From positions 1 to 64,000 of the forward strand of contig DYGA01000001.1 of NCBI GenBank assembly GCA_020724865.1: DNA of 64,000 nt. The letters run 5' to 3'. The notes under the pieces are model-generated. The model made no database searches. It saw only the letters and a list, made by a program, of their open reading frames with translations, and had not been told where the DNA came from. The stretch is from Candidatus Paceibacter sp. GTDB lineage: Bacteria; Patescibacteria; ABY1; S139-126. The translations under genes and the position numbers were made by a program. Positions 16,920-25,871 of this stretch are shown piece by piece (within the stretch, counting starts at the first letter, position 1; every line of letters begins with the position of its first letter).

Positions 16920-18188
16920 TCAAAGATTAATACTATAAAGCCCACCTGTTGCTTTATCAACAAAGTATAAAACACTTTGATCTTGAGAAACCATTACTTC
17001 GCTGGCAGTATACTTAGTTAGATCGCCAACTGGCTTGGCAAGCAGTGTTTTGGAACCAGTAGTCAAATCTATACGGTAAAATAAATCTGGTATATCATCT
17101 GCTACTTCAGGCACATAAGCTGCTCCCTCCGGCAAATATTCAGGAACAGCACAATATGCATTGGTTCCGGCAATAGCACATTTATCCAACCAAGTTTGAA
17201 TACCAAGAGAATTGTTATTCATACCAATATTATCCCCATCGGCTCTAGTAACCCATAACATTGGTCTGGAACCTGACGCTTCAGAGTATATTTGATAAAT
17301 TACATTCTTTCCATCATCTAACCATTCACCCTTAAAACCCCTGCCTTGAACGGTTAAAGATTTAAAATTTTCTCCATTTTGACCAATTAAATAAATTTCT
17401 GATTGATTTAAACCTCTGCCTTCTCTATAAAAAGCAATAACTTGATTATTCGGCGACCAAGCCACCTGGACATCTTCTCCAGCATTATTCATAGGCTCAA
17501 CAAACTTAATTTCACTACCGTCCGGAGTTGCTACACCTAACCAATCATCATTGGCTAAATCTGACTGCCATTTAAAACCAATATTTGTTCCGGTGCGAGA
17601 AAAATCAAACTCTGTCATCTGCCTAGGTAGGGTCACCTGCTTATCTTGAGTAAAATCATAATAAATATTGGTACTATCCGGATATTCCAAAATTGCCTTT
17701 TCACCATCAGGTGACCAGGTGACTGTATCAACATTGAAAAATCTTTTATCAGATAAAGGTTGTACCTCACCACTGGCAGTCAAACGATAAAATTTATTGT
17801 CAGCTGAGTCGTAATAATTGAAACTTTTACCGTCACCAATTGGTTTAACTCCAGTAATATTTTTAGCAATCACTGTTTTAGCAGTCGTAAGCCCACCAAT
17901 TGCTCGATCACTAACCGTAGGTTGACCGCCTATTTGACCTGGAGTAGTTGGTATTTGTCCCCCAGATTGGCCGATATTGCCAGAAATTGGCAGTCCGGTA
18001 ATTGGATCTATCACCACTCCTGTGGGTGGACCTTCACCAATATCAGGTAACTGACCAGTTTGACCAGGAGTGGTATCTGGTGGAGTAATAGGTACTTCTG
18101 TTCGCCAAAATAAAAACCACAGCAGATATCCCAGTCCTACAACAATTACTGTAAAAATAATAATTTGTATAATTTTTTTTCTGTCCAT
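16920..18188 (-). CDS. Membrane-anchored TolB/PD40-like beta-propeller protein
   Basis: 422 residues. One N-terminal transmembrane helix (about 7-29), a Pro/Gly/Thr/Gln-rich linker (about 33-85), then a beta-propeller with repeated blade ends of the WSPDG type (VTWSPDGEKAILEYPDS, VAWSPNNQVIAFYREG) and blades around residues 105-420. Such domains usually mediate protein binding. It begins six bases after the stop of the 18194-19636 pilin-like gene, inside the secretion-like operon, so an assembly or scaffold role outside the membrane is plausible. Confidence 0.78.
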   Translation of the reverse strand: MDRKKIIQIIIFTVIVVGLGYLLWFLFWRTEVPITPPDTTPGQTGQLPDIGEGPPTGVVIDPITGLPISGNIGQSGGQIPTTPGQIGGQPTVSDRAIGGLTTAKTVIAKNITGVKPIGDGKSFNYYDSADNKFYRLTASGEVQPLSDKRFFNVDTVTWSPDGEKAILEYPDSTNIYYDFTQDKQVTLPRQMTEFDFSRTGTNIGFKWQSDLANDDWLGVATPDGSEIKFVEPMNNAGEDVQVAWSPNNQVIAFYREGRGLNQSEIYLIGQNGENFKSLTVQGRGFKGEWLDDGKNVIYQIYSEASGSRPMLWVTRADGDNIGMNNNSLGIQTWLDKCAIAGTNAYCAVPEYLPEGAAYVPEVADDIPDLFYRIDLTTGSKTLLAKPVGDLTKYTASEVMVSQDQSVLYFVDKATGGLYSINL

Positions 18189-18193
18189 AATTA

Positions 18194-19636
18194 TTAAAAT
18201 TCAGGCGTATAATAATTTAACATAAGTACCCAACATCTTTCACCAGTATCACAACTACCTCCAACTGGGGGATATTCAGCACAAGGTTTCTCTATCCAAT
18301 AAAAGGGTGGAAAATCGTGATTAGGTAATGGGTTAGGTCTTATATAACCATTTAAAGAAATTGTTGTGGGCCTCTCAACAGAGCATTGTGATTGTTTACT
18401 TAATACACATATAGAATCAGTGCCTTTACCAGCTCTTGGTGAATCAGAACAAGTAACTTCTATTTGATTTGATGTTAGTGGATTTGGTACGCCGGTCGCC
18501 CAATATTTTAAAACTCTTGGACTTCCATTTTCCAAACAAATTTCCTGATTATTGTATTTTCCTTCGCTACAAGGTATACGATTAAAAGTATAATTATTCA
18601 ATGATAATAAATTGGCGTCTTCTATATCAGTTAATACACATTCATCTGGTTGCATAAAATCTAAAGATACAATAGGTATAAAAGCTACCCCAGCTTTTAA
18701 TATATCATTACGAAAACTGCAAACTTTATTATCTATTTCTGAAACATTAGATGCTTTTTGAATAGTCTGTAAATATTGATCAAATAACTCACAACTTGAT
18801 GTATCTTGAGATTTACAACGTTCATTAAATCTACTCAAATCAACACACTCAAAACCAGCATTAGATGAACCTGATGTGTTTAATTTAGCTAAACAATATG
18901 TCCCATCACCACATTTTAAACCCTGACAAGTATTATTGGGATTAATTTCCGAATAATAAGTAAAATTACACCAAGTATCTTCTTTGTTTACTTTGGTTTT
19001 ACTTTCATCGCCAACTTTTATCCATTTTTGCGAACTTTCTGTATCCACACAATAGTTAAGCAAAAAATTGGGTTTAATTCTTTCTACTCTGATATAATCA
19101 ATATTTACTAAACGTGAATTTATAGTGCCAAGTAATACATAAGAACCAACTGCCAGTAGCAAACCTATAAAAGCACCTTGAATAGTATCTTTGGCTTTAC
19201 CAATTTTTTCAGCGTTTCCCGCAGCCATCATCCATTCAAACCCGCCCCATCCTATATAAGCCACAGTAATAATACCAATAACATAAATAAAATAGGTATA
19301 AATAACTTTTAAATAATCAGGAAATTGTGAAACTTTGGTTAAAGTTCCGCCACTTTGAATATCAGGAATCGGGACCGAAAGGTTTATCTCATCTGGCTTT
19401 AAATAACATTTGCCATACTGAATATTTTCACTACCTTTACATTCTCTTTGAAAATCAGCATCGCCAACCACAAAAAAATAATTTTCCGTTTCACTGCCCG
19501 CTTGTCCCAAACATTGTTCCTGTGTCCAGCATTGGGCTGGTATGTTTTGAGCTAAAACAACTTCAACTAAACCAAAACTAAATAAGGTTAAAAATGTTAT
19601 AACAAATATTATTTTATATATATTCCACTTATTCAT
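18194..19636 (-). CDS. VirB2/TrbC-like membrane protein with Cys-rich secreted domain
   Basis: 480 residues. Signal-anchor (about 8-29), then a pilin-like two-helix unit at about 105-180 (IGIITVAYIGWGGFEWMMAA, AKDTIQGAFIGLLLAVGSY), matching the unit in the 14698 protein. The C-terminal 300 residues are extracytoplasmic and hold about 20 Cys in spaced pairs, suggesting disulfide-bonded modules. VirB2-type proteins form conjugative pili, but the family member here has a large extra domain and is unlikely to be a simple pilus subunit. The next gene on the strand starts six bases downstream. Confidence 0.8.
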   Translation of the reverse strand: MNKWNIYKIIFVITFLTLFSFGLVEVVLAQNIPAQCWTQEQCLGQAGSETENYFFVVGDADFQRECKGSENIQYGKCYLKPDEINLSVPIPDIQSGGTLTKVSQFPDYLKVIYTYFIYVIGIITVAYIGWGGFEWMMAAGNAEKIGKAKDTIQGAFIGLLLAVGSYVLLGTINSRLVNIDYIRVERIKPNFLLNYCVDTESSQKWIKVGDESKTKVNKEDTWCNFTYYSEINPNNTCQGLKCGDGTYCLAKLNTSGSSNAGFECVDLSRFNERCKSQDTSSCELFDQYLQTIQKASNVSEIDNKVCSFRNDILKAGVAFIPIVSLDFMQPDECVLTDIEDANLLSLNNYTFNRIPCSEGKYNNQEICLENGSPRVLKYWATGVPNPLTSNQIEVTCSDSPRAGKGTDSICVLSKQSQCSVERPTTISLNGYIRPNPLPNHDFPPFYWIEKPCAEYPPVGGSCDTGERCWVLMLNYYTPEF

Positions 19637-19637
19637 T

Positions 19638-20207
19638 TTATTTTTTATTCATTTTGCCAATCCCAACATATAAAACACTAATTGACCACCAGGGGATAAT
19701 ACCAGTAAAAGGCAATATTTCAAGGACAGGGGCAATAAAACCTACGACTTTTTTCTTTCCAGCATTATGCATAAACAAATATGTCCAAAGTAGCCCTCCA
19801 ACTATAATATCTATAATCCAATCTAACCACCACACCGTCTCAAATGAAGCGACGTCAAATACATCTTTTACCCCAGCTGCTATTATCATAAAATACCACA
19901 TTATGCCTACTTGTAAAAAACCCCCTCCTAAAAAATTTACCCCAATATCTTTAGCGCCCTTGGCTATATTTATCGCACCAGCGACTTTATTGCCCGCAGC
20001 AATCTGAGCAGCTCCTTTACTTATTTGTCTAGTACTTTTACTTAAATCTTTGGCTCTCTTTAAAAGTCCAGCCTGTTCTTGTCCATTAGCGACATTTTGA
20101 TTATCAATCCTATTTCTAGACAGCATCTCATCCATACCTTGAGAACGAGAACTACGAATACGCTGTCTGTTTAATTCACGCTTATAATTATTCTCATTTT
20201 CAACCAT
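19638..20207 (-). CDS. Small membrane protein of the secretion-like locus
   Basis: 189 residues. A basic, Arg-rich N-terminus (about 1-55), an amphipathic Ala/Lys/Gly stretch with three similar turns (QIAAGNKVAGAINIAKGAKD), and two or three hydrophobic helices (about 90-115, 122-142 and 155-180). I do not recognise the family. It ends one base before the 18194-19636 gene and begins seven bases after the 20215 gene, so it is firmly in the operon. Confidence 0.65.
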   Translation of the reverse strand: MVENENNYKRELNRQRIRSSRSQGMDEMLSRNRIDNQNVANGQEQAGLLKRAKDLSKSTRQISKGAAQIAAGNKVAGAINIAKGAKDIGVNFLGGGFLQVGIMWYFMIIAAGVKDVFDVASFETVWWLDWIIDIIVGGLLWTYLFMHNAGKKKVVGFIAPVLEILPFTGIIPWWSISVLYVGIGKMNKK

Positions 20208-20214
20208 AATTAAT

Positions 20215-20802
20215 TTATTTTTTTTCTGGACCGATATTAAAATCTGCTACCAACCAAACACCATTATCTTTTACTAACTGTAAGGTAATATCTTGATAAA
20301 AAATTCTTTCGTTCCCACCACTAACCTCTCTTTTTTGCGTCTTAACTAAAACCACTGCTGAATTATTGGTCTGATTTTCAACATTAACTGCTAAAGTTTT
20401 CGTACTTAAGGCATAACTTTCTTTCACTTGTTTAGTGCTAGATCGTAAACTTTGTAAATCAGAATAAATGCTGTTCGTCACTACGCTTTTTATATCATCA
20501 ATATTTTGCCAAGCGGCACTATCAGAAAAACTGCCATATCTTTCTACAAAATATCTACTAGTGTTAACTATTGAAGCATAGTCACCTATTTCTTCTTCTG
20601 ACTTACCAGATATTTGTTGAGATAAAGTATCTTGAACTTGCTGATCCTGAGTAGAATTCACATCTGATTGTTCAATAATAACTGGGGGCTCACTGGATAA
20701 GGGTTGCTCTCTATTTTGCCACCACCACCAACCTAAAAAACCGCCGACTATCAGTACTAAAACAAACAGTATTATAAGTAATTTTTTTATTCTTGGATTC
20801 AT
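20215..20802 (-). CDS. Single-pass membrane protein with extracytoplasmic NTF2-like region
   Basis: 195 residues. One transmembrane helix (about 9-27), a polar linker (30-75), and a C-terminal domain (about 80-193) with a helix-rich start and long strands ending NGVWLVADFNIGP. That pattern resembles NTF2-like/VirB8-like periplasmic domains, and VirB8 is an expected part of such a system, but the match is by shape only. It follows VirB4 by about 100 bases of repeat. Confidence 0.6.
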   Translation of the reverse strand: MNPRIKKLLIILFVLVLIVGGFLGWWWWQNREQPLSSEPPVIIEQSDVNSTQDQQVQDTLSQQISGKSEEEIGDYASIVNTSRYFVERYGSFSDSAAWQNIDDIKSVVTNSIYSDLQSLRSSTKQVKESYALSTKTLAVNVENQTNNSAVVLVKTQKREVSGGNERIFYQDITLQLVKDNGVWLVADFNIGPEKK

Positions 20803-20810
20803 ATTTTATA

Positions 20811-20901
20811 AGGATTAGGATTTAGGATATAGGATATAGTAGTGGTATATTAATTTATTTTTTTATTCCTCGACCCTAAATCCTATATCCTATGTCCTAA
20901 A
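20811..20901. repeat. Palindromic spacer, GGATTTAGGATATAGG family
   Basis: Left arm GGATTTAGGATATAGGATAT (20819-20838) and right arm CCTAAATCCTATATCCTATG (about 20875-20894) form an inverted repeat of roughly 25 bases around an AT-rich centre. It sits between virB4 and the 20215 gene. Confidence 0.6.
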
Positions 20902-22794
20902 TTAAATATCCATCTCCTCAGCTTGATTTTGCTGACGATTAAACTCCCTTTTTGCTTCTTCGATTTCCAACAACTGCTTGGGGTCGGAAGTAATGAGCTG
21001 ATCTTCTGTATAGGAAGCGACAATTTTTATAGCTGCATGCTTGGACCCAGCAAAAAAAATCCCTTCGCCCACGCCGCATTCAAGCAATAGATATTTTTCC
21101 CCTTCAGTCAACATAAATGTTTTTTTCACGACATCAATGGATGCGGGTGATTGTTTAAGTAACAGCTGCAAAGACGAGTTGGTAACGATTGCCTGACCAT
21201 AAGGGCTACGTAAAAAATCATTGACATCTTGGGTTATAGTAGTTACTCCCAAATAATATTTTCGACAACGTTTTACCAAAGCATAGATAAACTTGGCACT
21301 ATCATCATTTTGCATTAGCCACCAAGCTTCATCAATAACCAATATTCTCTTTTTAAGTTCTGATCTTACTATATTCCAAATATAATTAACAATGGTATAA
21401 ATCGCTATGGGCCTTAATTCATCTTCCAAATCTCTGACCGAAAAGGTTATCAACTGATTGTTCAAATCAATATTGGTTGGACTATTGAAAAGCCCTGAAA
21501 ATGTACCTTCTGTATATTTTTTTAAACGCAAAACCAAATCATCTCCTCCTTCCATGCCAGATAAAACTTCTTCAAAATCTGACATTAATGGTGTTTCCAC
21601 GTGAGTCAAATCAGAAGTTGGCGTAATATCTTTTTTAGCATAAGTTTCAAGTAAGGCACGATCAATAATTGAATCCTCCTGATGGGTAAGATTCCCTAAC
21701 ATCAAACGCATTAACCCCTTCAAGGTAATAACTGCACTCCGAATAATATCGGCTGGTTTCATATCATCAACCTTACGAGGCAAATCAAATGGATTTATTT
21801 TACTGTCACTAGACAAAGAAATATTTATATAAGTCCCGCCGACAGCATCTGATAAATGTTTGTATTCTTTTTCGGGGTCAATAATAATTACATCGGTTCC
21901 CATCATCAAACTGCGTAAAACTTCAAGTTTGATAGCATAACTTTTACCAGCGCCAGAAGTAGCAAAAACAACCGAATTAGCATTTTGTAAAGAAAATCTA
22001 TCAAATAAAATCAAACTATTATTATGTCGATTAATACCATATAATATTCCTTCATCACTAGTAAGTTCTGAGGATATAAACGGAAAAGACGATGCCACCG
22101 GTGAAGAATTCATATTGAAAGAAATCATCAACTCATCATTACCCAAGGGTAAGGTGGAATTAAACCCCTGTTCAGCTTGATATAATGTTCTTTTTGTATA
22201 AACTAACTTGCTACCAAAAAGCGATTCAATTTTTTCAGTCAAATTATCAAGTTCTTCTTTGGAATTGGCGTACATAGTTACATACAACGCGTATTGGAAA
22301 AACTTTTCTATACCTTGAGTTAAGTCGTCACGCAATTTTTCAATATCTTGCAGGGCCGTTTCTCGGATAGGATCACGGGGAGCGCCTTTTTCCGCATCAG
22401 CAATCAATTGTGCTTCCAAAACGCCAACTTTATTTTTCAATTGCTTTAAAACAACCTCAGCTGGAATCGGATAAAAAAACATACCAATATCCATAGTCGC
22501 GGAATAATTTATTACTGGCGCAAACCAACCAACTGAAATATAACGCGGATAATTAATAACAAATATTGTCCGCACAAATTTTGAACCTAACTCCAAATAA
22601 GATGGAGTTACTTTAAAAGCAGCCGGAGCAATAATATCTCGAATTTTTACCGTACCTTCACGAAATACTTTTTCTGCCTCCAATAGTTGTTTTTCATCCA
22701 AAGTTCTTTCCACCTCAATTTCTGCCTGTTCACGACGAGAAAGTATCTGTTTAACTGGTCTATTCTTTTGTATGGCTTGTTTGGGATTAAACAT
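20902..22794 (-). CDS. virB4: VirB4/TraC-type secretion ATPase
   Basis: 630 residues. The N-terminal domain (about 1-250) includes a VirB4-type strand (VINYPRYISVGWFAPVIN) and a helical region. The RecA-like motor follows: Walker A ATSGAGKSYAIK (about 277-288), Walker B RILVIDEAWWLMQ (about 480-492), and the C-terminal QDVNDFLRSPYGQAIVTNS segment. VirB4 ATPases power type IV secretion pilus assembly and substrate transfer. It is preceded by a separate TraC-like protein (22903) and a PrgI/VirB3-like protein (23651), which is the usual order VirB3-VirB4. No VirD4 or VirB11 is present in the window. Confidence 0.93.
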   Translation of the reverse strand: MFNPKQAIQKNRPVKQILSRREQAEIEVERTLDEKQLLEAEKVFREGTVKIRDIIAPAAFKVTPSYLELGSKFVRTIFVINYPRYISVGWFAPVINYSATMDIGMFFYPIPAEVVLKQLKNKVGVLEAQLIADAEKGAPRDPIRETALQDIEKLRDDLTQGIEKFFQYALYVTMYANSKEELDNLTEKIESLFGSKLVYTKRTLYQAEQGFNSTLPLGNDELMISFNMNSSPVASSFPFISSELTSDEGILYGINRHNNSLILFDRFSLQNANSVVFATSGAGKSYAIKLEVLRSLMMGTDVIIIDPEKEYKHLSDAVGGTYINISLSSDSKINPFDLPRKVDDMKPADIIRSAVITLKGLMRLMLGNLTHQEDSIIDRALLETYAKKDITPTSDLTHVETPLMSDFEEVLSGMEGGDDLVLRLKKYTEGTFSGLFNSPTNIDLNNQLITFSVRDLEDELRPIAIYTIVNYIWNIVRSELKKRILVIDEAWWLMQNDDSAKFIYALVKRCRKYYLGVTTITQDVNDFLRSPYGQAIVTNSSLQLLLKQSPASIDVVKKTFMLTEGEKYLLLECGVGEGIFFAGSKHAAIKIVASYTEDQLITSDPKQLLEIEEAKREFNRQQNQAEEMDI

Positions 22795-22799
22795 AGAAA

Positions 22800-22895
22800 T
22801 TAAAATATAGAATCTAGAATTTAAGATATAGGGATTAGGATAAAATAATTTTATAATTTATAATTTTCAAACTATATCCTAAACTCTCTATTGTA
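22800..22895. repeat. Palindromic spacer, GGATTTAGGATATAGG family
   Basis: Left arm TTTAAGATATAGGGATTAGG (about 22820-22839) and right arm CTATATCCTAAACTCTCTA (about 22873-22891) are partly inverted copies; a more diverged member of the family seen at 20811. Confidence 0.5.
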
Positions 22896-22902
22896 AATAC
22901 TG

Positions 22903-23580
22903 TTAACTGGTTCTTAATTTATTAACATCAACTAATTTTTGCTGTTCATAAACATCTAAATTGTAAGTATTATAATACAATTCTATCAAACTTTGAGTAT
23001 CCAATTTAACTGAGGTCAATCCAATGCTGGCTAAATTGGACATCACAAAATCAACTCGTTTTTCCAACAATTCTAAATATTGTTCATACTTTTTCTTTTG
23101 CAAAGAGATTACCCGAGCCGGAGAGAAAATCGCGGAAAATCTTTTTATAAAACTTGGTTTTTCAACATTTATTCCTCCATAAGGCACCACCACATAGAAA
23201 CGTTTGCTCATAATTTCCCCCAATTCAACCAACTCTTTGACATACTCACGATAATCACTAATTTGAGCGCGCAATAATTCATTGGTCAACATCCGTTCGC
23301 GCTGTGCTAACTGCTCCAAATAAAAATCTATATTCAATTTGCGAGATTGAATAACAATTTGCAAAGGAAAATCTAGAGCATTCAAAAAACTAACATACGC
23401 TGCAATGGTAGCATTCTGTTCATCTTCTGATTTTAAAGCAAAATTGATTGAAGAAACCAACAATACCGCCCGTAAAGTGCCGTCTTTCAAAACAACTGAA
23501 TCATTTTTAATCTCAGCAATATCTAAATACTGCTGAGTTGAAATAAGAACTTTTTTATTGGCTAATTTTTTTGATTTCAT
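22903..23580 (-). CDS. TraC-like accessory protein of the secretion locus
   Basis: 225 residues, soluble. The N-terminal half reads like the non-ATPase N-terminal domain of TraC/VirB4 proteins (LKDGTLRAVLLVSSINFALK, then FLNALDFPLQIVIQSRKLN), followed by two long helices with many Glu/Arg residues and no Walker motifs. VirB4 downstream has its own N-terminal domain, so this is not simply its missing half. It may be a structural partner of VirB4 at the membrane base. Confidence 0.72.
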   Translation of the reverse strand: MKSKKLANKKVLISTQQYLDIAEIKNDSVVLKDGTLRAVLLVSSINFALKSEDEQNATIAAYVSFLNALDFPLQIVIQSRKLNIDFYLEQLAQRERMLTNELLRAQISDYREYVKELVELGEIMSKRFYVVVPYGGINVEKPSFIKRFSAIFSPARVISLQKKKYEQYLELLEKRVDFVMSNLASIGLTSVKLDTQSLIELYYNTYNLDVYEQQKLVDVNKLRTS

Positions 23581-23655
23581 TTGATTGGGATTTAGGATTT
23601 AGTATTTAGGATTGTAAACTTAACCATTCATCCTAACTCCTAGCTCCTAACTAAT
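23581..23655. repeat. Palindromic spacer, GGATTTAGGATATAGG family
   Basis: GGGATTTAGGATTTAGTATT (about 23586-23605) faces CATCCTAACTCCTAGCTCCT (about 23629-23648). It overlaps the stop codon of the next gene by a few bases. Confidence 0.5.
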
Positions 23656-24103
23656 AATTTTCTCCTTTATAATATCCACCAGTATTGACAATCAATGACA
23701 ACTCGGCCAATCTGGTGGTTGATAATTGTTTATTGGTTGGACTAACCAATTTTACTGTATTTAGTAAATCATCTTCTTTCTTTTCTATATCCACATCTTT
23801 ATCTTTGGAAGAAACTGGGGAATTATCTTTGGCCCAGATTCGTAAAGATGGTCTCATAATTGTTTGAATGACATTCAGTAAAAAAATATGAAAAGGAGCA
23901 CCATTAACTTTCAAAAATCCGAAAGCTGCTCCCAGGGCAACCGTAAAAATCGAAGCAAGTAAAAATCCAGAAAAATCTAAAGTTTTAAAATAGGTGAACA
24001 ATGCCCCCATAACCACAATCATGATCACAAACTGACGAACAGTTATAGGACCTAAGATTTTACTCTCAACATCAATGAATTGTGGCACTAAGAATTGTTG
24101 CAT
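23651..24103 (-). CDS. PrgI family (VirB3-like) inner-membrane protein
   Basis: 150 residues. The start MQQFLVPQFIDVESKILGPIT, two adjacent transmembrane helices (about 23-42 and 45-65) and a conserved VNGAPFHIFLLNVI segment are typical of PrgI/VirB3-like proteins in CPR and Gram-positive type IV secretion loci. The C-terminal 60 residues are polar. VirB3-type proteins anchor VirB4 to the membrane, consistent with the downstream virB4. Confidence 0.85.
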   Translation of the reverse strand: MQQFLVPQFIDVESKILGPITVRQFVIMIVVMGALFTYFKTLDFSGFLLASIFTVALGAAFGFLKVNGAPFHIFLLNVIQTIMRPSLRIWAKDNSPVSSKDKDVDIEKKEDDLLNTVKLVSPTNKQLSTTRLAELSLIVNTGGYYKGENY

Positions 24104-24107
24104 AAAG

Positions 24108-24563
24108 TTAGGATATAGGATCTAGGATTTGGGATTAGGGATAAAGTGATTTATTTTGATTTTAATTTTTGAATTAAAACGTTTAACATTTTTTGTACTT
24201 CTACCAATAAATTTTCAACTTTTTTATAATTTAAATTTCTATATATATTTTTTGAAATAATTATTTGTGTTTCCAGCTCAGCTGCAGACCCACTTGCTAT
24301 ACTTAAAAAATTAACATACTCTATTCTTCCTTTTCATTGATAACCTTCAGCAATATTTGAAGGGATAGAAATAACAGCTCTTCTCATTTGATTTATTAAT
24401 CCAAATAACTCATGTTTAGGATATCTCTCTGTCAATTTATAAATTTCAACCACCAGTTCAATAGATTTCTGCCATACTATTAACTCTTTATATGATTTTA
24501 ACATCTTATTATATTTATAAAAAACTTTTTCTATATCCTAACTCCTATTTCCTAAATCCTAAT
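24108..24563. repeat. GGATTTAGGATATAGG-family element split by a four-helix-bundle gene
   Basis: The left half (24113-24143, TTAGGATATAGGATCTAGG then more) and the right half (24531-24562, CTATATCCTAACTCCTATTT then more) form imperfect terminal inverted repeats of about 30 bases. In the other copies these halves are only 30-40 bases apart; here they are separated by about 390 bases that contain the broken gene. Confidence 0.55.
24151..24504 (-). pseudogene. Four-helix-bundle (S23-like) protein, broken by a nonsense codon
   Basis: From ATG at 24504 to TAA at 24153-24151 the frame has one internal TGA (24336-24334, codon 57). Translation gives LKSYKELIVWQKSIELV, then QMRRAVISIPSNIAEGYQ, stop, KGRIEYVNFLSIASGSAAEL and a normal C-terminus: the family pattern IPSNIAEGxxRxxxxEYxxFLxIAxGSAAELETQ is otherwise intact over 117 codons. 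An Arg codon CGA to TGA change would explain it. Proteins of this family were first found encoded in rRNA intervening sequences and are common near mobile DNA. The gene is flanked by inverted repeats (24108-24563). Confidence 0.85.
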
Positions 24564-25734
24564 ATCTCAACTCTTGGTTTAAATCTGATATTTTTTCAAA
24601 TTCCTGCACTGTTAATGTTTCCTGATCCAATTGTTGCCTTTCCATAATTACCTGACTAACTGATTTGCCCTGCTCCATACTTTGTCTGCCGATTTCCAAA
24701 TATAAATTATACAGAGGTGATTGACGCCAAGCTTTTATTCCTTCTACTTTCTTACTAAATGATTCTTCTTCCAAGGCATCAATTTTATCTTTAATACGAC
24801 TGATATTATCTAAAGCATTTGTACCAATCCTATGCAATTCAGCCAAACTCATATATTTTAACTCTTCAATTGGCCCCCTTACTCTTTCCATTGGCCTAAC
24901 ATCACTTACCCTAGGTTTAATATCTGTAGAAATAGGCCGTTTTGGACGTTGGATTATAGGTTCTTCTGGTTCAGATTTTATCTCTGGTTCTTTAAATTGT
25001 GGCACTTGAGTAAATTCTGGTTTAATTTGTGCTAAATTTTCGGCAAAATTATCATGTAAATTAGCTGAAGAAGGTTGATCAAATTGATAAGCATCATCTG
25101 ATTGGCTAATTATATCATCAAGCTCTGATTTGGAAGGTAAAAAGTATTGACCAGATTCAATTTTTTCCATTTTTTCAGACAATAATGACATTAAAACATC
25201 TGCCTCAGAATCACTTAAACCAGCGCCCCCTTCGGCCATTGCCCGAGTTAATATGTCTCTAGTTTCAGCTTGTTCTCTAACATGTTTAAGTCTAGCTAAA
25301 ATAATATTTTTTACTTTTGTTCTATTATTCTCACTAGCAAAACGAATACCGCTCAAGGCAATTATTTCTTCAGCTACTGGATTAAGGTCAACTTTATCAT
25401 CCAATCCTTTTTCGGAAACTATTTTATTTATTTCCTCCTCATCTTCAGGATGAAAATAAAAAGCTGCACCAGTTTGTTTTTGCCAGATGGCTGGGGTGGG
25501 CGGCATTAACTGCTCGGCTAATTTTTCTTTACTGACCAATCCGTCTTTTGTAAATGATTCAGTTGTCGGTTGGACGGCTTTTTTTTCTACCACTTTAAAA
25601 CCAGCTGGTAAATCTTCCAATTTACCCCCAATCAAAATTCGAAAATTTCCCTGTTCATCTTTGACAACTATTTCATCAGATACATCTAAATCCAGCTTCT
25701 CGTCAGTTAAATTTTTGTTTAATATTTCATCCAT
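24559..25734 (-). CDS. Unknown soluble protein of the secretion-like locus
   Basis: 391 residues, acidic, without membrane segments. Visible parts: an N-terminal segment with IGGKLEDLPAGFKVVEKK; a middle helical domain (about 105-185, NNRTKVKNIILARLKHVREQ then RDILTRAMAEGGAGLS); a low-complexity Pro/Glu/Lys linker (about 220-280); and a C-terminal helix pair. I cannot name it. It lies between the 25872 gene and the VirB3-like gene, on the cytosolic side by composition. Confidence 0.65.
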   Translation of the reverse strand: MDEILNKNLTDEKLDLDVSDEIVVKDEQGNFRILIGGKLEDLPAGFKVVEKKAVQPTTESFTKDGLVSKEKLAEQLMPPTPAIWQKQTGAAFYFHPEDEEEINKIVSEKGLDDKVDLNPVAEEIIALSGIRFASENNRTKVKNIILARLKHVREQAETRDILTRAMAEGGAGLSDSEADVLMSLLSEKMEKIESGQYFLPSKSELDDIISQSDDAYQFDQPSSANLHDNFAENLAQIKPEFTQVPQFKEPEIKSEPEEPIIQRPKRPISTDIKPRVSDVRPMERVRGPIEELKYMSLAELHRIGTNALDNISRIKDKIDALEEESFSKKVEGIKAWRQSPLYNLYLEIGRQSMEQGKSVSQVIMERQQLDQETLTVQEFEKISDLNQELRY

Positions 25735-25759
25735 ACTAGTTATTATAGCAGATAAACAA

Positions 25760-25868
25760 TAAAAATTATTAATATTAAATTATAAATTAGAAATCAATAA
25801 TTTTAATTTTTTAATTTAATAATTTTACAATTCATTTAAAATTTAAAATTGATAATTTATAATTTGGA
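25760..25868. repeat. AT-only palindromic spacer
   Basis: Runs of AATTATAAATT and TTTAAAATTTAAAATT arranged as inverted arms between two genes of the locus. There is no coding potential. Confidence 0.4.
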
Positions 25869-25871
25869 ATT

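Noticed and set aside
20902..23580. One virB4 gene broken into two by a frameshift.
   Set aside because: The 630-residue protein has its own complete N-terminal domain, and the 225-residue protein ends cleanly before a spacer repeat.
24151..24504. The in-frame TGA might mean that UGA is read as glycine, as in Gracilibacteria and SR1.
   Set aside because: Long genes throughout the window have no internal TGA, and TGA ends the PDGLE gene (53552-53554). The expected residue at the TGA is Arg, which fits a CGA to TGA mutation.
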